64,000 bases of DNA, taken from an uncultured Opitutia bacterium (GTDB lineage Bacteria > Verrucomicrobiota > Verrucomicrobiia > Opitutales > Opitutaceae). Below are positions 61,801-64,000 of the stretch, in pieces; within the stretch, counting starts at the first letter, position 1; each line of letters begins with the position of its first letter. Under the pieces are notes generated by a model. The model did not search any database. It was not told the DNA's origin and saw only the letters and a list, made by a program, of their open reading frames with translations. Both the position numbers and the translations under genes were made by a program. The stretch covers positions 1 through 64,000 of the forward strand of contig CAIONS010000056.1 of the NCBI GenBank assembly GCA_903859715.1. Direction: 5' to 3'.

Positions 61801-64000
61801 TCAGCGCACGACGTAGATCTCGGTCAGCACGACGCCGGAGGAGCCGTTGGGGCTGGTGGCTTGGACGGAGTAAGCGCCGGGAGGCAGATCGATCAGAAGG
61901 GCGGAGTCCTTGCTGCCGGTGGGAAGGGCGAAGGCGCCGACCTGGGTCATGGCTGCGGTCAAGGCGGTCGGGTCAGGGTTATCGGACCAGTTGTCATTGG
62001 TGGCGATGACCTGGCCGCTGGCGTTGTAGAGGGTGAGGATGGGATCGGCGAGGGGTGTGGCGACACCGTACTGGGAAAGCGCGGGACCGACGACACGGAG
62101 CAACACGCGCACGGTGCGGCCAAAGCCTTGGGGATCGACAATGACGAAGCCGGCGGTGGCGATCTTTTCACCGGGCCCCGTGCGAGCCCGCAGCGAGAGG
62201 TTCACAAATTCACCATTGGTCAGGTCATTGCCGGTACGATAGACTTCCAGCAACCCGATGCCGCTGGCATGGGCAAAGTCGCTGAGTTGGAGGGTGGTGT
62301 TACCTTGATTGAGCGAACACAGCATCGCGGCGTCGGTGCTGCCGGCGGTAAAGGGAAAAGCTCCCACGGCCGCGGCGGCGGGGGCGACATTGGGGTCGTT
62401 ATTCCAAGTATCATTGTTCAGCAGCAGGTGACTGTTGGCATCGTAGAGATTGAGCACGGGATTGGTCAGGCAGTCACTGATGCCATAGGGCTGGAGGGCA
62501 GGCCCGGCTCCACGCAGCAGCGCGGAGATCGTCAAGCTGCCCGAGATTTTAGTGGTAAGACCGGCAATCGCCACATCATCGCCCGTGCCTACAAAGGCGC
62601 GGCCGGAAAGGTTGGCGAGATAGGGCAGTTCGGCACTGTAGGCTTCGACGGACACATTGCTGAGAACCGATCCTGAGGAATTGGCGACGCGCAACTGGTA
62701 GCGGCCGAGATTGGCCACGTCGAAATTGGGGATGACGAGCTGCGGTGAGGTGGTGTCGGCCGGCAGGGGCTGACCATCCAGCGCCAGCCATTGATAGGAA
62801 ACCGGAGGAAGACTGACGACCGTGCTGGTGAGCGTAACGGTTGCTCCCTTATTCGGTGCGAAGCCGTTGCTGATGGAGACAACGGGCGGGGGAACCACCA
62901 CGTCGTTAGCCCTGATGCGGGCTAGGAAAGGCGTGTAATGACCGTCCCATTGCGTGCTCCCGTAAACGGCCAGAAGCTTTCCGCCCGGAGCCAATTGAAG
63001 GTTTCTGACAGAAGCTTGGCCCTGATAAAACTCCGGATCATTCACGATTCCGGTCGAGGTGACGAAGGCGCGGTGCACGGTGCCGGTATTATCGACGTAA
63101 AAAATCCGGTCCGTGGTGCTGTCCACGGCCAAATTTTGATCTGCGCTTACAGGATAAGGATTGAGGTCAAAAAGGCCGGTGTAGGTCCAAGCGGTGTCGA
63201 AGGTCCCGTCGGGGTTTAGCCGCATCGTATAAGGTCCTTCGAAATTGGAGGTATAATATACGACCAGCAGACTGCCGTCGGACAGCGGACGAGGATAGAA
63301 CCAAGTCCGTGAGGCGTCCACGCTTTGGAAAGTGAGGTCGTCCTGGCCATCCGGATTGAGCCGGTACAGGACCGCGTGATTTATGCCGTAGGAATCAACG
63401 TAGCCCGCGCTTACCACCGCTCGATTGAAGGAATCCAGGTGCACGGCGCTGATACCGGCATAGGTACCCGCATAAGTCCGCGTTCTGGGAGTATACGAGG
63501 TGTCGACCGAACCATCTGGATTGAGCCGGACCAGATTGGTTTGGACGATCAGGAATTTTCCGTCGGTCTGGACCGCGGCGAAGCTCAGGGGAAGGCTGGT
63601 CGTGAAGCCCGCCGGCAAGGTAAATGGACCCGTGCTGCCGTCGGGCCGGATCCGAAAGGGCGCCTGTCGCATGATCAAGTCGCCGTCCGGCAGCACGGCG
63701 AGTACCTGGTTGTATTGGATATTCAGGTCCACGGTGGGATCCCGGCTGCCATCCGCGTTCAGCCGGACGACGCGGTTGTAGGCCAACATGCCGGCATACG
63801 AATTTCCCTGGACCATCAGGCTGCCATCCGCGGCGCCCTGAAAAACGACCGGGGCGGTCAGATCGGAAGGGAGGCCCGAAGTGAACGTGAGATCGACGGG
63901 GCTCGGAGGAAACGGCAGAACGTTGATTGTCAGCGTGGAGCTGGTCTGGGTAGAGCCGTTAGTGGCGACCACCAGCTGGTAATTGCCGCTATCGGTGGCA
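61801..64000 (-). CDS. Large surface protein with delta-60-type repeats, N-terminus outside window
   Basis: The frame stays open to the window edge, so only the last 730 or so residues are seen. They begin in an Ig-like domain (DSGNYQLVVATNGS). Delta-60-type propeller repeats follow (VVRLNADGSRDPTV, VRLNPDGSVDTSY, YRLNPDGQDDLTF, MRLNPDGTFDTAW), then a second Ig-like domain (YQWLALDGQPLPADTTSPQL; LGRYQLRVANSSGSV). Two copies of a C-terminal module end it (ALLRGAGPALQPYGI with NDTWNNDP; LLRVVGPALSQYGVA with NDNWSDNP). Such exported proteins are common in Opitutaceae and probably act at the cell surface. Confidence 0.9.
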   Translation of the reverse strand, partial: ATDSGNYQLVVATNGSTQTSSTLTINVLPFPPSPVDLTFTSGLPSDLTAPVVFQGAADGSLMVQGNSYAGMLAYNRVVRLNADGSRDPTVDLNIQYNQVLAVLPDGDLIMRQAPFRIRPDGSTGPFTLPAGFTTSLPLSFAAVQTDGKFLIVQTNLVRLNPDGSVDTSYTPRTRTYAGTYAGISAVHLDSFNRAVVSAGYVDSYGINHAVLYRLNPDGQDDLTFQSVDASRTWFYPRPLSDGSLLVVYYTSNFEGPYTMRLNPDGTFDTAWTYTGLFDLNPYPVSADQNLAVDSTTDRIFYVDNTGTVHRAFVTSTGIVNDPEFYQGQASVRNLQLAPGGKLLAVYGSTQWDGHYTPFLARIRANDVVVPPPVVSISNGFAPNKGATVTLTSTVVSLPPVSYQWLALDGQPLPADTTSPQLVIPNFDVANLGRYQLRVANSSGSVLSNVSVEAYSAELPYLANLSGRAFVGTGDDVAIAGLTTKISGSLTISALLRGAGPALQPYGISDCLTNPVLNLYDANSHLLLNNDTWNNDPNVAPAAAAVGAFPFTAGSTDAAMLCSLNQGNTTLQLSDFAHASGIGLLEVYRTGNDLTNGEFVNLSLRARTGPGEKIATAGFVIVDPQGFGRTVRVLLRVVGPALSQYGVATPLADPILTLYNASGQVIATNDNWSDNPDPTALTAAMTQVGAFALPTGSKDSALLIDLPPGAYSVQATSPNGSSGVVLTEIYVVR

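Overview
This is a GC-rich, gene-dense chromosomal segment that looks like a member of the Opitutaceae or a close relative (Verrucomicrobiota). The reasons are a Minf_1886-type protein, a heptose (LPS) pair, MoxR/Bat genes, secreted Ig-like and delta-60-type surface proteins, many GTG and TTG starts, and many palindromic intergenic repeats built from short repeated words. The taxonomic call is an inference from gene content. No rRNA, CRISPR array, transposase or phage module was seen.

Layout. 1-2000: a truncated membrane-protein remnant, a two-span membrane protein and three tRNAs (Gln-CUG, Thr-UGU, Lys-CUU). 2180-11575: a gamma-glutamyltransferase, then a plus-strand translation block rpmI-rplT-pheS-pheT-gatC-gatA-gatB. 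11666-20030: Tat-exported superoxide dismutase facing a Fur-like regulator, a Minf_1886 protein, a double M16 peptidase, a DUF3445 protein, a small EF-hand protein, NAD kinase, TlyA and a GDSL hydrolase. 20251-38110: single genes and short operons, including a solute-binding protein, PhyH oxygenase, MutM-like glycosylase, amidohydrolase, the M24 peptidase-hldE-gmhB run, glutaminyl cyclase, NUDIX proteins, RlmJ, Hsp20, GluQRS and a LOG protein. 38345-46049: a complete minus-strand moxR-DUF58-batA-batB/C-batD/E operon. 46129-49030: a release-factor-like gene followed by a less GC-rich accessory islet of small unrecognised genes and a nucleotidyltransferase pair. 49134-51872: MOSC protein, TIGR03067 protein, RmuC. 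51979-58867: a tightly overlapping five-gene plus-strand operon (receiver-kinase, atypical ketosynthase, membrane histidine kinase, GAF kinase-like protein, nucleotidyltransferase). 58958-64000: ABC ATPase, HAD phosphatase, SurE and the C-terminal part of a large surface protein.

The most unusual features are three. First, the five-gene signalling operon carries a FabF-like protein that keeps the nucleophilic Cys but has Trp and Asn where the two catalytic His residues belong. Second, there is a large set of two-armed palindromic repeats, each family built from its own short word. They nest inside each other in opposite orders, and in the bat operon they reach into coding sequence. Third, several enzymes have lost expected zinc ligands (Fur-like, MutM-like, GmhB-like).
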